A stretch of 64,000 bases of DNA from Climacium dendroides (lineage: Eukaryota; Streptophyta; Bryopsida; Hypnales; Climaciaceae): contig OX467082.1 in NCBI GenBank assembly GCA_950106755.1, positions 23,436,001 through 23,500,000 on the forward strand. Direction: 5' to 3'. Shown piece after piece: positions 12,736 to 24,697 of the stretch. Position numbers and translations under genes: made by a program. Numbering within the stretch: position 1 is the stretch's first letter; the number at the start of each line of letters is the position of its first letter. The notes under the pieces were generated by a model. It did not search any database and had not been told where the DNA came from. It saw nothing but the letters and a program-made list of their open reading frames with translations.

Positions 12736-13012
12736 TTTGAAAGTGAAGGTTCTGAAAATGCACCCATGGATCCACACTACATCAGTTATTCCATCCCCAG
12801 AACTTGGGAAGACACGGAGCACTGGATTGAGCATAGCTGAAACCTTAAACTTCCAGCACAGCACCAGTGCCAACAGGAAACCACAAAGACGATGCTGCCA
12901 GCAGCAACAGGAACAGCAATTGTGCCACAATAGCAATGCACATGCAACAAACATGCGTGAGGACCAACACCTAAACGCACCCTAACATAGGATTACGTTA
13001 AAATCTGAAATT
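12736..13012. other. Presumed 5' flank of gene B
   Basis: The sequence upstream of the chosen start of gene B. The same frame stays open to 12954, but that extension is Cys-rich and Trp-rich, unlike the rest, so it is read as untranslated. No clear TATA box is seen. Confidence 0.35.
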
Positions 13013-13146
13013 CTGCACTTGAATGTGTTTGCGGCAACCCTTAAGCAGCTGAAGACGTCCTAAAACCGCAGCAAGATATCTGCACTTGAATGTGTTTGCG
13101 GCAACCCTTAAGCAGCTGGAGACGTCCTAAAACTGCAACAAGATAA
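13013..13146. repeat. 68-bp tandem duplication
   Basis: Two nearly identical adjacent units share cacttgaatgtgtttgcggc and aacccttaagcagctg followed by gacgtcctaaaac. A more diverged third relative (ttcaatgtggttgcg and agtccaaaactc) follows near 13235-13300. The position just upstream of transposon gene B suggests a subterminal repeat of that element. Confidence 0.75.
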
Positions 13147-14374
13147 ACCTACAATCGCGCCATAGTTCTCCCCAAGTACACACAGCTCAAATTCCTTCAC
13201 GCTTCCCCTAAACCCTAGTAAAATTAAAAGAGCATGTCCTTCAATGTGGTTGCGCCAGACTTTCACAAGTCTTAGTAGTCCAAAACTCTAACAGCACTCT
13301 CCACAAAATTTAGTGAGAAGGGAACAACAGTAGGATGCCAGGCAAGGAGAAACCCTAAACGTGAACACAAAGTTTACACAGCTCTGCCAGAAGGAAAGAG
13401 CGAGGTCATGCACTAGAACTCAGCGAAAGATAAATGGCTCCACACGGCATCGAAGTTTGAATTTGGATGAATTCATGAAGGCGCCAAAACAATATTCATC
13501 CAAAATGTCACGATAGTCATTCAATTAAGCACTATTTAGCACAAAAAGCAAGTGTGACACTCACATTTTTGTCCTTTTTGAATAAACATACATTTCTATG
13601 TATGTATGTAATCCATCTTTAAGAATCTACTTACAATATTGAATACATTAGTGTAATTTTTTTTTTAATATTCAAGAATCAATTAAAATTATTTACAAAC
13701 AAAGCTCAAGAAAAAGAAGTGTGACACCTTTATTGGCTCCTATTACCTCATGTTTACCCACCCATTTAAAATATCCATCTATTTTTGTCCCCCAAAACGC
13801 AAATATCCAAGTACCGTAGATACGCCTATACACTAATACCCCAAAATACCCAACAGAGGGTGCTACGTCAATACCTAAAATTACCGAGACTATTCAAAAT
13901 ACCCAACTCTTTGAAATATCTCAAATACCCAAAACACCCCAAACATCTCAAATTCAAAAATATCCATACACGTTGAACCTTGGTCCCTAAAATCAAATTG
14001 ACATCTGGTACTGGACAAGAGCACTTGCTTGTTTGCAGTACTCTAATTTGAGACCACTGAAGGAGCAATCATACACAATAAAGTTTTTTTGCACATAAGA
14101 ATTCTCGAAGCCTCTACAAGAATTTCCTTTCTTCATAATATCAAAAGTCTATCTACTTGGAATGCCTAAGAATGATTGGAAGTTGAAGGTGAATCTTGCA
14201 AACTCGTAGTTGTTGTTAACATGGATGAATATCATAGACCATGAACTTCTCTCCCAATTTGAGGAACAGACCTTCTAAAAGAATGGGTGCTATACTGCTG
14301 TCTTCAAAGCACTACCTACATGACATGCAGTGGAGCATTAGCATTCCCATGCACATTCGCGGTCACATTCATAG
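13147..14374. other. Non-coding DNA between elements B and C
   Basis: No supported exon. The word aagtgtgacac occurs twice (13550 and 13719) around an AT-rich stretch. From 13790 to 13975 the DNA is a loose, low-complexity series of caaatacccaaaa-like words. No element end could be fixed. Confidence 0.4.
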
Positions 14375-17300
14375 TTGCATTCACGAACGGGATCAAACAG
14401 TAGTGTGGCGTCCAACCATGGGGAGGATGGACTAGTAGCGCCGGTGATGGTGCTACAGGGAACCATAGTGGATCCGTTTCAAGTGGCGCATGAGAGGTAT
14501 CCCGACACTCCAGACATCTCCGGGCATGTGATCCAAGCGATGGCCATGTCAGGGAATGGAAATCAGTTTTTCAGTGGAGGTGGGAGTGGATTGTTCAACG
14601 AGGAGCCTGGATCGCCAGCGCGGCTGCCTGAGAGGTTGACGTTTGGGCGACGCGGGGTGGACCAGGACATCAGTCTACCTCAAATCGTGCCGGACACACC
14701 GGGAGTGAATAGCAGCGCTCAGTCCGACATGGACAGGTGGGTGCAGGACTTGTAATTCTGCACATATTTGGCCGGCAAGGGCGGTTTTTGGCCGGCAAGG
14801 GTCGGCAAGGGCGACGTTCTTACATGTAGTCATAGGGGGTGCAGCTCTCCACCAATCGGGAGCAACAAAGGTTCCAATCTTGCTAAGTCGCTTCATCGGA
14901 GGCTACAACATGCCTTACAACAAGTCAATTGTGCGGAGGTCTTCAGGTTGTCAGGATGCCTCCCCAATGTGTGACCTTTGTTATGGACGCTCATGTGCGC
15001 GTTTGTGTGTGAGGAGGGTGCAGAACGGTGAGTTCTGCGTGCAGTGGAAAAGGGCAGGTGAGAAAATGCCTCGCACTCAAGCCCCTACGCGGAAGAGGAA
15101 CGCAAGTTAGCGGCGTAAAGAGGACTCCAGCGAACATGAAGTAACGCCGCCGCCAGAGCCAATGCGCATGCGCGGGGAGCATGAGCGCCGCTCCAAGGCC
15201 AGAGGAGACCCTTGGCCTACGGCATCGGTGGAGAAGAGACAAGACCGGGATAGCAATCCTCCACCGAAGAGGAAGAGGACCTCTCAAGTGCTGTTGGAGT
15301 TGTCGGAGGAGGTAGGGCACAACGTAGAGGAAGAGGAGGAACTCAAAGAGCAGTCTTGGAGGTAAGTTTGGAAGAAGAAATAATTTGAGTATAGAACCAG
15401 TGGTATTAAAGGTTTTGGGGGAGGCGCGTGTTGGTACGGACGTCAAGTGCAACGCACACCCTGTTTCTTATGACGTTGACTCTATCATGTTAAACGTCAT
15501 AGACGTTTAATGTGACATCCGCATAAATTGTGTGACGTTCATGTCTTCATCACGAAAGACATGTTCTTTGAGTTGAACTCTATAAAAAGAAAAGTGATTG
15601 TTTGTTTCTCAGAGAGCAATCACATTGAATTTAGGAGTGATCAATCAGGACGTACGGGAGTCAGCCCCTTGCAAAGGTGATAGACCCTAAACCACAGCGT
15701 CTTTCCAGTTTCTGTCAAGAGAAAGTTCCTGTAATGTTCAAAACAACGTCCAGGCGTGTCTACATCGACGTTAGATTCAACGTAGTGAGCAACAGAGGAA
15801 CATGTAGAGAACTTTGAAGCCGCAAATAGCGTATGTGGATCTCTTTTGCGAGGGTCCAGTTGCGGGAGTGATTTGTTTGTATTGACGTAGTCCCATTTTC
15901 TTCTCAAGCTGATAGTGCATTTGACCCTTTACAGTAAAGGCTACAATATAGGGTCTGATGAACCAGCTTCGGATGCTGATACTGAAGAGATGATCAAGCA
16001 ACTGATCCCCGAACAGGCTCGCGAAAAAGGCTTAAGCACTGTAATGAAGAAACCTGTGGAAATAGACCGACAGGGGGAACCATTCGGACCTATGAGGGTT
16101 CTTTTCTCCAACGACATCAAGAAATATGCAAGAGACCTTGATCCCAGGTTTGGAAGGGAAGGTCAGCCCAAGAAAGACAGACGGCGTTTATTTAGGCGCC
16201 TATATACAGGTTTGTATTCAGTCCTTCTCTGTGAAATGAAGAGGACCTTGTAGTTCACTATTGCATGTAATTCAAAAGACTGTTAATGTTGTGGAAGGTA
16301 GCTCATTGGCCATGAGGCGGGGCAGTGGATGTCACCTGTAATGTTCACAGCGACGTCGAATACAATGTCACGACTGACGTCAGTGCAGGATCCTCTACAG
16401 TGAGGGGTGGTCCCTATGGTCGTTCGCACCACAGGGACGTGTAGTGTGTATCCCCTAATGTTTTCTGGAGACATAGGAGTGTCCATGTAAATTCTCTTGT
16501 TATTCTTTGGCACATCAATGTCGTACATAATGTAGAGGTAGCTATACTAAGTCCTCTGGCTTGTAGATTGGCGTATAGAGGGAGAGTCTGAGCGAGTGTC
16601 GGAGAAGTGGATGTAGCCGTTCATCACAAAAGCACTCATTCATGTTCGTTGGAAGCTCAATCGATTGATTGATGGCAGAAAACCCAAGCCGATCAAAATT
16701 GATGACGATGTGTAGAAGGCATTGAAGGAGGCTCGTGCTACTAATGCTTCCCAAGAGAAGTTAGCCCATATGTCAGCCATTTCTAAGGGGAAGGCATCCA
16801 GCACAGCCTAGCATAAGGCCATAAAGAGAGAAGTCATCTCGAGGCTGGTAAGTATGTAGTAACTGACGTCCACCTACTTGCCCATGTCGACACCACTTTC
16901 ATCACACATGTTGCGTTTGTTTTTCCAAAAAATGTTCGCTCTGGTGGTAGATGTGGAAGACTGGGCCTTCTTCTTCACATGTGGAAGGACCTTTGTGGGG
17001 TGGCATTGAAGCATGTAACCATTGCATCTGAACTCTAAGTGCATATTTTTCTTCTCCTTGTCGGGTGGCATTCAAGCATGTAATCGTTGCATGTAGACTC
17101 TAAGTGCATATTCTTCCTCCCCTTGTACGGTGCCATTGAAGCATGTAACCTTTGCATGTGAACACTAAGTGCATATTCTTCTTCCCCTTTTAGACTTTGT
17201 TGCGGAACAAAGCACCGTTTGAAGTAGAGGTGGACGCAGAAGTGGCCAAGGAGTTGCAGCGTCTGGAAGAAGAGAAGCGCAGAGGTCGAAGTCCCCATGG

Positions 17301-18668
17301 CAAAGAGCTACAAGAGATGCGCAGTTGGCTGGATGAGCTTGAGCTTAGTGTAAGTCACCTTACTGAGACCGTGAGTATGTTCCAGAAAAGCATGGAGGAA
17401 ATGCTACGTAAGATCCTTGCAAGTCAATGTAAAGCAAGTGCTAGGGGGACCTTGGATTTCACGGAGCCATCTTCGCCAATCGAGGCAGGGAATCCACCAC
17501 TTCTCAAGTCACCTAGGGCAGAGGCGTAAAAAATGGCACAGAAGGACTGTCTTGTGCCCATGTTGCAGTCCACAGCTCCTGTAGATGTCGTTGAGCCAGT
17601 CCCCATAGCTGGCCAAAGCGATGTCAAAGACAATGTTCTTGTTGACGTTAACTCTGACAAGCGGGCTGTTGAAGACGATGTTGTTCACGACGTTGTAGTT
17701 AACGCTGAGGAGGAGTAGGTAGAAGGCGCTGGTGAAGTTGCGATCCCTCAAACTGCTGAAGGTCAGCAAGGAGTGGAAGATGTGTACGCCATAGTCAAAG
17801 ACTCCGGGGCGCAAGCAACATCTGAGAGGAGAGAAAGCACGATGGAGACCTCCATGGAGCAACAGGTGATGTGACGTCTCTCTTCCCATTTTAAGTGCCA
17901 AGTGACCGACGTGAAGCACTCCCTTTGTTAGGCTAGTGACGTTATTTCCATGAATTGCCTTGTATAAAGATGGTATCATAGCGTAGTAGCGTTTGTTTGC
18001 AATGCTTCAATTTTTTTTAGAAGTGCGTATTAAATTGGACATCGAAGTGAACGTCACTAGTGGCAGACGTTGATGCACTCTAGGGCTCAGCCTGTTCTTT
18101 TCAAAGCGAGTACATCAGAATAGTATGTAAGCAGAAGTCGAAGTTTCCTTTCAGTCCCCCATTCCATTGAATGCGCAGGTATGTTTTACAATAACTATGT
18201 GCATCTTATAGAAAAGCAAGTGCCTCAATGGTGCTCAGGTAAGGCTAGGAAGTGTAGGTGATTAGAGGATGTCAAAAGTGAATAATAATTGTGTGATGGT
18301 GTTGCAGGAAGACATTGAAGTCCTTGGTGAGTCCTCAAGCCGGCCTCGGCGTGCTGTGAGGACCACACAAGCTGCGAAGGGCACGAAGGCTACACCAAAG
18401 ACAGCAATTTCTAAAGTGGTGGGTCTTCCTAAACCTACCCAACCCACTAAAAAGGTTAGGAAGGCTGCATTCCATTCACCCATACTTTCATTTGTTTCTG
18501 TATGCAACTTAAAAGAATAATGCAAGTGTAGCATTCTTTGACATTTGTTGTGGCTGTATAAGAGTCCCAAAAATAAACATGCACGAGTAGGTACTGCTGG
18601 TTTTGACTTGGTGTGGTACAATGCAGGCTGCTGTTGTCAAGAAATCGGATGCACCTCGGAAGAAGTGA
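14375..18668 (+). pseudogene. Multi-exon transposon-type gene C, in-frame stops
   Basis: Exons joined by matching phases and GT-AG sites: a 5' exon ending 15361 (phase 2), 15935-16209, 16567-16847, 17194-17865, 18308-18454 and 18627-18668 (ends APRKK then TGA). The 5' exon has a Cys-rich stretch (MCDLCYGRSCARLC) and an acidic segment (EEVGHNVEEEEELKEQ). The middle exons encode DIKKYARDLDPRFG, RRRLFRRLYTG and SAISKGKASSTA, then a likely coiled coil (EVAKELQRLEEEKRRG; LSVSHLTETV) and a basic tail. The middle part faintly recalls plant En/Spm-associated transposase_24 proteins; this is tentative. In-frame stops are TAG at 15108, 16614, 16713, 16809 and 17716, and TAA at 17527 (first base given). 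An open segment at 14375-14755 (LPERLTFGRRGVDQD) is in another frame and its link to the 5' exon is unresolved. Confidence 0.5.
15490..15510. repeat. 9-bp dyad with ACGT half-sites
   Basis: A perfect inverted repeat in the first resolved intron of gene C: ttaaacgtc, ata, gacgtttaa. Each arm carries ACGT, the core of bZIP sites. Whether anything binds here is unknown. Confidence 0.5.
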
Positions 18669-19915
18669 GTCCCTGTTTGCCACAGCGTGTCCAACTTCAC
18701 ATCGCATATCATGGTCAAGCATGTTATTCAGAACATTGAGTAGAACGCACCATGTTTTCATTGAAAGTGCTGTAGTTAATGTTGTTGTGGATTTTTTCGT
18801 AGTACTAGACTATGGGCATGTGCATAGCTATTTTGTGCAAAAGTTGGCAAGTGGCCTTATAATCCCAATGCCATTGAAAACACAGGCTTCTATGCTTGGA
18901 CATCTCTTATAAAGACACATAATTCATCTTCTAATGGCATATCTCAATCTTCCATTCATTCATGTATATGGGCTATAGAATACATCGTCTTTGATGTTGA
19001 GGTTTATGATTCACGTTGTTCATTTCGTTTGAGAAAACATCCTTCCTCTCGCATTGTATGTCTTCTGTAATGCTCAAGAAAACACTGCAGATGTCACTGT
19101 GTGTGTTGAACGGAACACTGAGTGCAAAGCAATGCATACCCCAGTACACGGGTTGCTCTACTTAATATCACAATAGACGTGTATGTGGACGATGTCTACG
19201 ATTTCAGCAAAGAAGAAATTCCACAATATTGTCCACCCAGCTCGTTTCCTAAAGCACGTTCTCATTGACTCTAATGTCATTTAAAACATCCTCTTGTCAA
19301 ATGTGACGTCCCAGAGAACATCACACAGAACATCGGCATGTACTGCAGAAAAGTGCCACGTAGGCTGCGTGCATTGGAAATTATTTTCCACGTCGAATAT
19401 TTAGGGGTCCACGTCATTGGACACGTTAGAACGTCGTTGGATGAAAAAGTTGTCCAACGTGTCCCTGCCCATTGTTAAAAATCCTACGTGGATGCCAAAA
19501 CCCCTCCACATGGCACTTTCAGAAATTCTTAGGTGACCCTGTTGTTTTCAATGTTACAAAAAATTTAAGCATGTTTTAGCACATAACATGGCCCGTTTTT
19601 GGCCCATTTTTTTAAATGGATTTTTTTGGACGTCACTACAGGCACCATCCTTGTTAAATTAAACATCATGGCACATTTTTTCCGTTGTTAAAAAAAACAC
19701 TGAATTCTTATGGTGTTGTGTCAATGGCTGAACACTGTGAAGATAGGAGCTAATATGTTAGATTTGAATTGCCAGCTTTTATGAGGCTGTCAAACCCGCG
19801 GCAAATTTGGCGGCAGTTATCTCCCAATGTCTCTCAGTGCTTTGGAAGTCATATACTCTGGAAATGAGAACGGACAGTCATTAAAAAGTACTTTCATGTC
19901 TTTCTTCTGTCATTC
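18669..19915. other. Non-coding DNA 3' of gene C
   Basis: No supported exon. GACGT and ACGTC words are frequent (for example 19305, 19390, 19412, 19430, 19632), as they are in the gene C introns, suggesting this belongs to the same element. Confidence 0.4.
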
Positions 19916-20245
19916 CTAAGACACCAAATGACAGGAAGGAGTCTCCAATGCCAGACACGTGCCAAAATCTGCTTGCACTGCCGTTTTAGCGGCCCCGATT
20001 TTGTCTCTCAGTTTTCGGAGTTCTAAGCGCCGACGAGCTGTGTTTCTCGAGCTCCAACTTCGATGCATGTTGGAATCTTTTGTGAGATGGGCTCCATGCT
20101 CTGTGTTGTCTCCCTCCACCGCTAATTCTTGAAATGATTTGTTGTCTTCAGCCACGAGGTGGTTGCTCAGGAGGGGGAGATTTGAAGCAGCAAGCAGCAG
20201 AGCGGCAGTGCTCCACCTCGTCAAAGCAAGCGCCTGCACTTGCAT
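19916..20245 (-). CDS. Hypothetical small protein with signal-peptide-like N-terminus
   Basis: A 109-residue open frame starting at ATG 20245. Residues about 8-27 (ALTRWSTAALLLAASNLPLL) look like a signal peptide core. The mature part is charged (RRRLELRKLRDKIG) and has two Cys near the end. No known peptide-hormone or Cys-rich family was recognised, and the real 3' end could be spliced. Its start lies 8 bp from the left end of the MULE segment at 20253, so its upstream control region, if it is a gene, is transposon DNA. It could equally be chance. Confidence 0.25.
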   Translation of the reverse strand: MQVQALALTRWSTAALLLAASNLPLLSNHLVAEDNKSFQELAVEGDNTEHGAHLTKDSNMHRSWSSRNTARRRLELRKLRDKIGAAKTAVQADFGTCLALETPSCHLVS

Positions 20246-20269
20246 GTCGTCGCAACGAAGCTAGTATAC

Positions 20270-20304
20270 GAGCGCAGAGCGTGAGCGTGGAGCGTGGAGC
20301 GTAG
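20270..20304 (+). repeat. Left terminal inverted repeat of MULE copy 1
   Basis: Starts gagcgcagagcgtgagcgtg and continues as gagcgtg and gagcgta heptamers, followed by gaaactt. It matches the reverse complement of the right end imperfectly, mainly in the heptamer array. Confidence 0.7.
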
Positions 20305-20921
20305 AAACTTGAGCTTGAATGAAATTTTCAGCTGAATATTACTTTCAGTGATAGAAATTGATAGATTCATGAAGAGCATTTCTAGTTTTTTTTTTTAAAA
20401 ATTTGAACTTGAATACCTATGACCGTGGAATTTAGGATTTTCTAAGACCGTGCAGAAAAATGGTTGGCACAAATATTTAATGGTTTAAGGTCTGAATCAA
20501 AGGCTAAACCCTCCAAGTAGCATAATTCATATTTTTTATTCACATTCTTGTGAAAGAACTGTCAGAGAATTTCCCATATTTGTCTAAAAATTTACAATTT
20601 CAAATATGCAAATGTTCAAGATGTAATGCATTTGTACAAATTCAGATAGGGTATTTCAATAAACTACTTCTTCTTATATCTATAACATGTCTTTCTTCAT
20701 AGCACAAACGCTTTTAGAGATATTAAAATACATTTCGACAAAGAAAAAAAAGTAGAAAACAGTTGAATTCATCATGCACAAAAACAAGGGTGTAAAAATC
20801 AAGCAGTGGCCCTTTTGTCTCACTGTATATATAAGAAAAATTAGAATGTAATACAGTATTTGTGGTCTATGACTTCACCAATCACAACCACGATATTACT
20901 ATCACTAATTTCCAGAACTTA

Positions 20922-23900
20922 TCACTTGTTCTTGCACTTCAAAATGCCGCTCTCAAGAACATGTTTCACTTCATTAAAGCTGAAGCTTGGAGCATGAATA
21001 AAGACATCTACTTCTGTATCAAGCTGGCATATGACAACAAATATGAAATACAAATGCTTGCAATTAGCCCACTGTCTTCTTTTTCCAAGTGCCTTTGTTG
21101 ACATTTCCTTGAAATTAGGGCAAGTGCATTTAGGAAATGAACCTATAGTAAGTATGTATTCTTCACTATTAGGCGGTACACCTGAGTTGAGCATTATAAT
21201 GCAACCAAAACCAGGATGTGGTATCATAGTTACCTATCGAACAAATGCCTTCAGACTAAGGGCGGATGCACAATTGTTTCCTTGTTTTGTCGTAGGAGCA
21301 TTTGGATTCCGCCGAATTTTCTTCCCAGACCTTGTACTTGAGTGCTCTGTAGGAAATGTTGGAATCTCAAAGCCGGACACATCATTCGGTAGTTTGTTGT
21401 CTCCGAATAATCTCTTTGGAGAGATTGCAACACGTTGAGGAAGACAAAACCCTGCGTTTTGAAGCTCGCGCATTTCCTTTTGCGTAAGATTGGTTCCAAA
21501 CTTCACTGGCCAAATCTCCAGTATCTCTGGTTTAGAAAGGACCCATTTTCGTTTTGAACCCTTCACACACCGTGCAATGTCGTCATTGTAGAAGAAAAAT
21601 TGCATCTTCTCAATCTTGTTCTTCTTGTAATTCTCCATGCTACCAGTATAGGTTGGTGTTGGAGTTCCTTTATTGCCTTGAACAATTTTGGCAATGCATT
21701 TCTTTCTTGTCAATGCTTGCAAGGCAAAACATGCCTTTGCAGAGTTCTTCGGTAATCGGGCTATATGCCACTGTAACTCATCACAAGCTGATTCTTGAAT
21801 ACTTGTAACATGAAATGCCTTCTCAGAGGTTGATAGTTTGATTGGACCATCAGACATTTCTATTTCTGTGTCTCCTTCATCAACATCAAATACATGTTCC
21901 TCACATACAGCATCCAAAGGAGATTTTGAAGAACTTGTCTGGATGGACCTTTTCCTCAGACGAGGTCTGGAGAAATTGACTGTGTCAGGTTGGTGCAAAT
22001 TGTGCTCAGAACCTGGAGGCAAGTTACTGTCTCTCTTTTGAGACCCAAAAATCTCCTCACCTTCAAAATGTGGGTCCCTTGTGCAATATTCCCCTACCCC
22101 TGGGACTTTGGCCATGGCATCATTAAGACTTTTTGGATTTCCAGTGCGTTGGGCATACCTTTGAGCAACTCGAAGTAGTAGTTCCTCTTTACCGGGCCCA
22201 GTCCCTGGGTTGGATCCTTTCAGAAATTGATAGTATCGAACCATTTGCATAAATGCCCTAACATAGTCATCAACTGTAGCAACGTACAAGTCATTCCCTC
22301 GATTCCCTGACTGTTGCTTCCATTTGTTGTGGATTGTCTCGGCAAGGTTGCAAGATGGCATCTCAGCAAGCTGTTCAGGTGGAAGATCCTATATCAAACA
22401 GCATTGGACATTAAAATAGTAATAAAAAAAAACTAAATACATTCTAAACAAGCCCTACAGATCAGAATAAAATATATTGAGAAAGAACAAATATTTCACA
22501 TGTGATCCGTTCAGTAAAATGGCCTACATGGAAATATGAAGGACATATGAGCTCACCAGAAATCCTCCCCATTGTCGAAACCGGAAATGCCAAAATGCTA
22601 ACCACAATTCGAGCCGGCGGAGCGCTTCCCCAGTTGCTGCTCCAGAAGAGTACCACCATGAACGAATGGCATGAAAACGAATGTCGGACTCAAATGATGA
22701 CTCCGCATTCTTATACTACTTGCACAATTTGCGATGTTGATCTTGAAGGTCAACTCGAATGTCTGCCTTCGTGTGCTTTTCCATAGACTGAGTTCAGTGG
22801 AAGAGGCAAGTACGTTCACGATTGAACATAGGAATTGATGCATCTCCACCACCATAGACAATTCGTACCGCATTCCAGTTTGCCATAGCAGAGTCCGCCA
22901 TGAAGCCTTTAAAATATGGCAAGGCAATATCATGCCTTGACATTACAGCATTCAAATTCTTCCAGAATGTGCATTGGGCAATAACATCTTCAGATTGCAT
23001 GTCACAAACCGCAATAGTCAACACACGACAGAAATGTGGGTCATAAACATAACAAGCCATTGTTGTCCAATTCTTCACTCGTTTGACATGATCAAACATT
23101 ATCCAAGCATCTTGAAGGTCACCACCAGGTTGCATGCGAGTAACCAAATCAACACCACTACCTGGACCCAACTCTGACATTTTGAAGATGAAAACCTTAT
23201 CAGAGTCCGATCCTTGACCCGGGAACTTGTTCTCTTGGACAAAAGCCCAATTACTGCATCCTCTCAGTTTAGTAATGCTATCCATAATTCCAAACCTTCG
23301 GAAATACTTGAATGTAGTAACCTCATTTCTGATGCTAGGTGAACTCATATACTTGCACTTCTCAAGCACAGGAAGAAGGTCAGTAATTCCAAACTGTTCG
23401 GAGGCAGCTCCCTCAGGTCGAAGAAGTAATCCTCCTAATAATTCTTTGCTTGCCTCGAGCACGATTGAAGAGTTTGTTGCAGATGGGTTTCGCTCCACTT
23501 GATCACAAATCAAAGACCGAATTTTCTCCCTGGAATCGCGACAATCTCCATCTTTTACAGGATGTTCATGGACACCAAAGTGAGCACAAGCTCGTCTCAT
23601 ATCCTTGCTGCCAATCACATAATATATTTTGGCAGGGCAAGTTGCAACACAAGATGGTATAGTGCTACAGACCTTGCATACAATTGTTGAACCAGACGGA
23701 GGGTTAATTCCAATTTGGAATGGCAGAGGAGAACATCCATTCCATTTAGATTCGTTAACTGATGTAGTTCGGTGAACTCGTGTAAGGTAGTTGCAATTGA
23801 TATTCTCACAACGAAGATGACCCACACATGAAGCTAAACGGAATGTCAACCCATCAACGTTTTTGATGTTTGTGGTATGTGTGTTTGTCCACACATGCCC

Positions 23901-24651
23901 GTCATAGCGCTTCTCCATTCCACTCATAAGCTTTGCTTGTGAGTGCATAGTGGAATCTTGAAGGGCCGGTAACTCGAAAATGACGTCTCCATTGAAAACG
24001 GAGGGAACAAAATCAACAGTGTGTACATCAATTACATCATAATTAACCTTTTTAAAAGGATTCCGTGATCCCTTGGTGAAGCAAAGCTTTCGAAGACAAG
24101 GTATAATAGACTGACCTTTGGCAGACATCAGTCTATTATCAACTACTATAGAAGGCGCAGATGGCATAGTATTGACATGTAGCAAAGGATCTGAAGTATT
24201 TTTCATGGCCACAGGTGGTGGTAATGAAGTATCTAAATCATTGCTGTCCAATGTAATGACATCTATTCCGGGCTCTATTTTGATCCTCGTTGACAAAGGT
24301 GTCAGCTGAATGGATGTGCTAGAGATTTTCGTTGCACCATGTGTCGAAAATGCTCCTAGAAGTGTATTTACGTAATCCATACGCTAAAAACTTCCCTGGA
24401 TGCAAATGCCATTGCTTGCAAGGGCTGTCAAGTGAAGGTTCTTGACCCACCGTATGAATCAAATCACCACTCGCACTATCGAAGACCTCTTCATCAATAT
24501 GTATAGACTCCTCAGACAACGAAAACCGGATACCCAAACGAAAAGCAGTGACTACAGCATAGCCTGATGCACCAACTGGAAATGTCATGGGGATTGACTC
24601 TCCTGGAGCCCTTACAAACGCAACAGAATCAGAAGACATGTTGACGCTCAT
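20922..24651 (-). pseudogene. MULE transposase copy 1, SWIM zinc finger, broken
   Basis: Minus-strand counterpart of the copy at 32516-36245, with the same structure: an N-terminal open segment 24651-24319, the catalytic segment from 24380, an intron at 22556-22389 and a final exon from 22388 to 20922. It shares with copy 2 the apparent frame change near 24380-24319, the TGA at 22796-22794 and the TAG at 22718-22716. It has one extra defect: TAG at 21236-21234 where copy 2 has CAG (Gln), just before the SWIM finger. A few substitutions separate the copies (for example Lys versus Glu, Ser versus Tyr), and no coding indel was seen. This copy therefore cannot make a full transposase without read-through. 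Confidence 0.8.
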
Positions 24652-24697
24652 GGAAACCTACTTTTGATTACATGAAAACCATCTACACTTCACTCCA

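Noticed and set aside
14991..15452. Minus-strand open frame of 153 codons
   Set aside because: It is the antisense shadow of the charged 5' exon of gene C.
8885..17718. TAG decoding as Gln (alternative code or suppression) as explanation for the in-frame stops
   Set aside because: TGA and TAA stops occur in the same genes, and the private CAG-to-TAG change in one of two near-identical copies is better explained by mutation. Only cDNA-protein evidence could revive the idea.
24118..24309. Small frames opposite the transposase genes, repeated identically opposite copy 2
   Set aside because: They are identical in both copies simply because the DNA is duplicated; they are antisense shadows of the catalytic segment.
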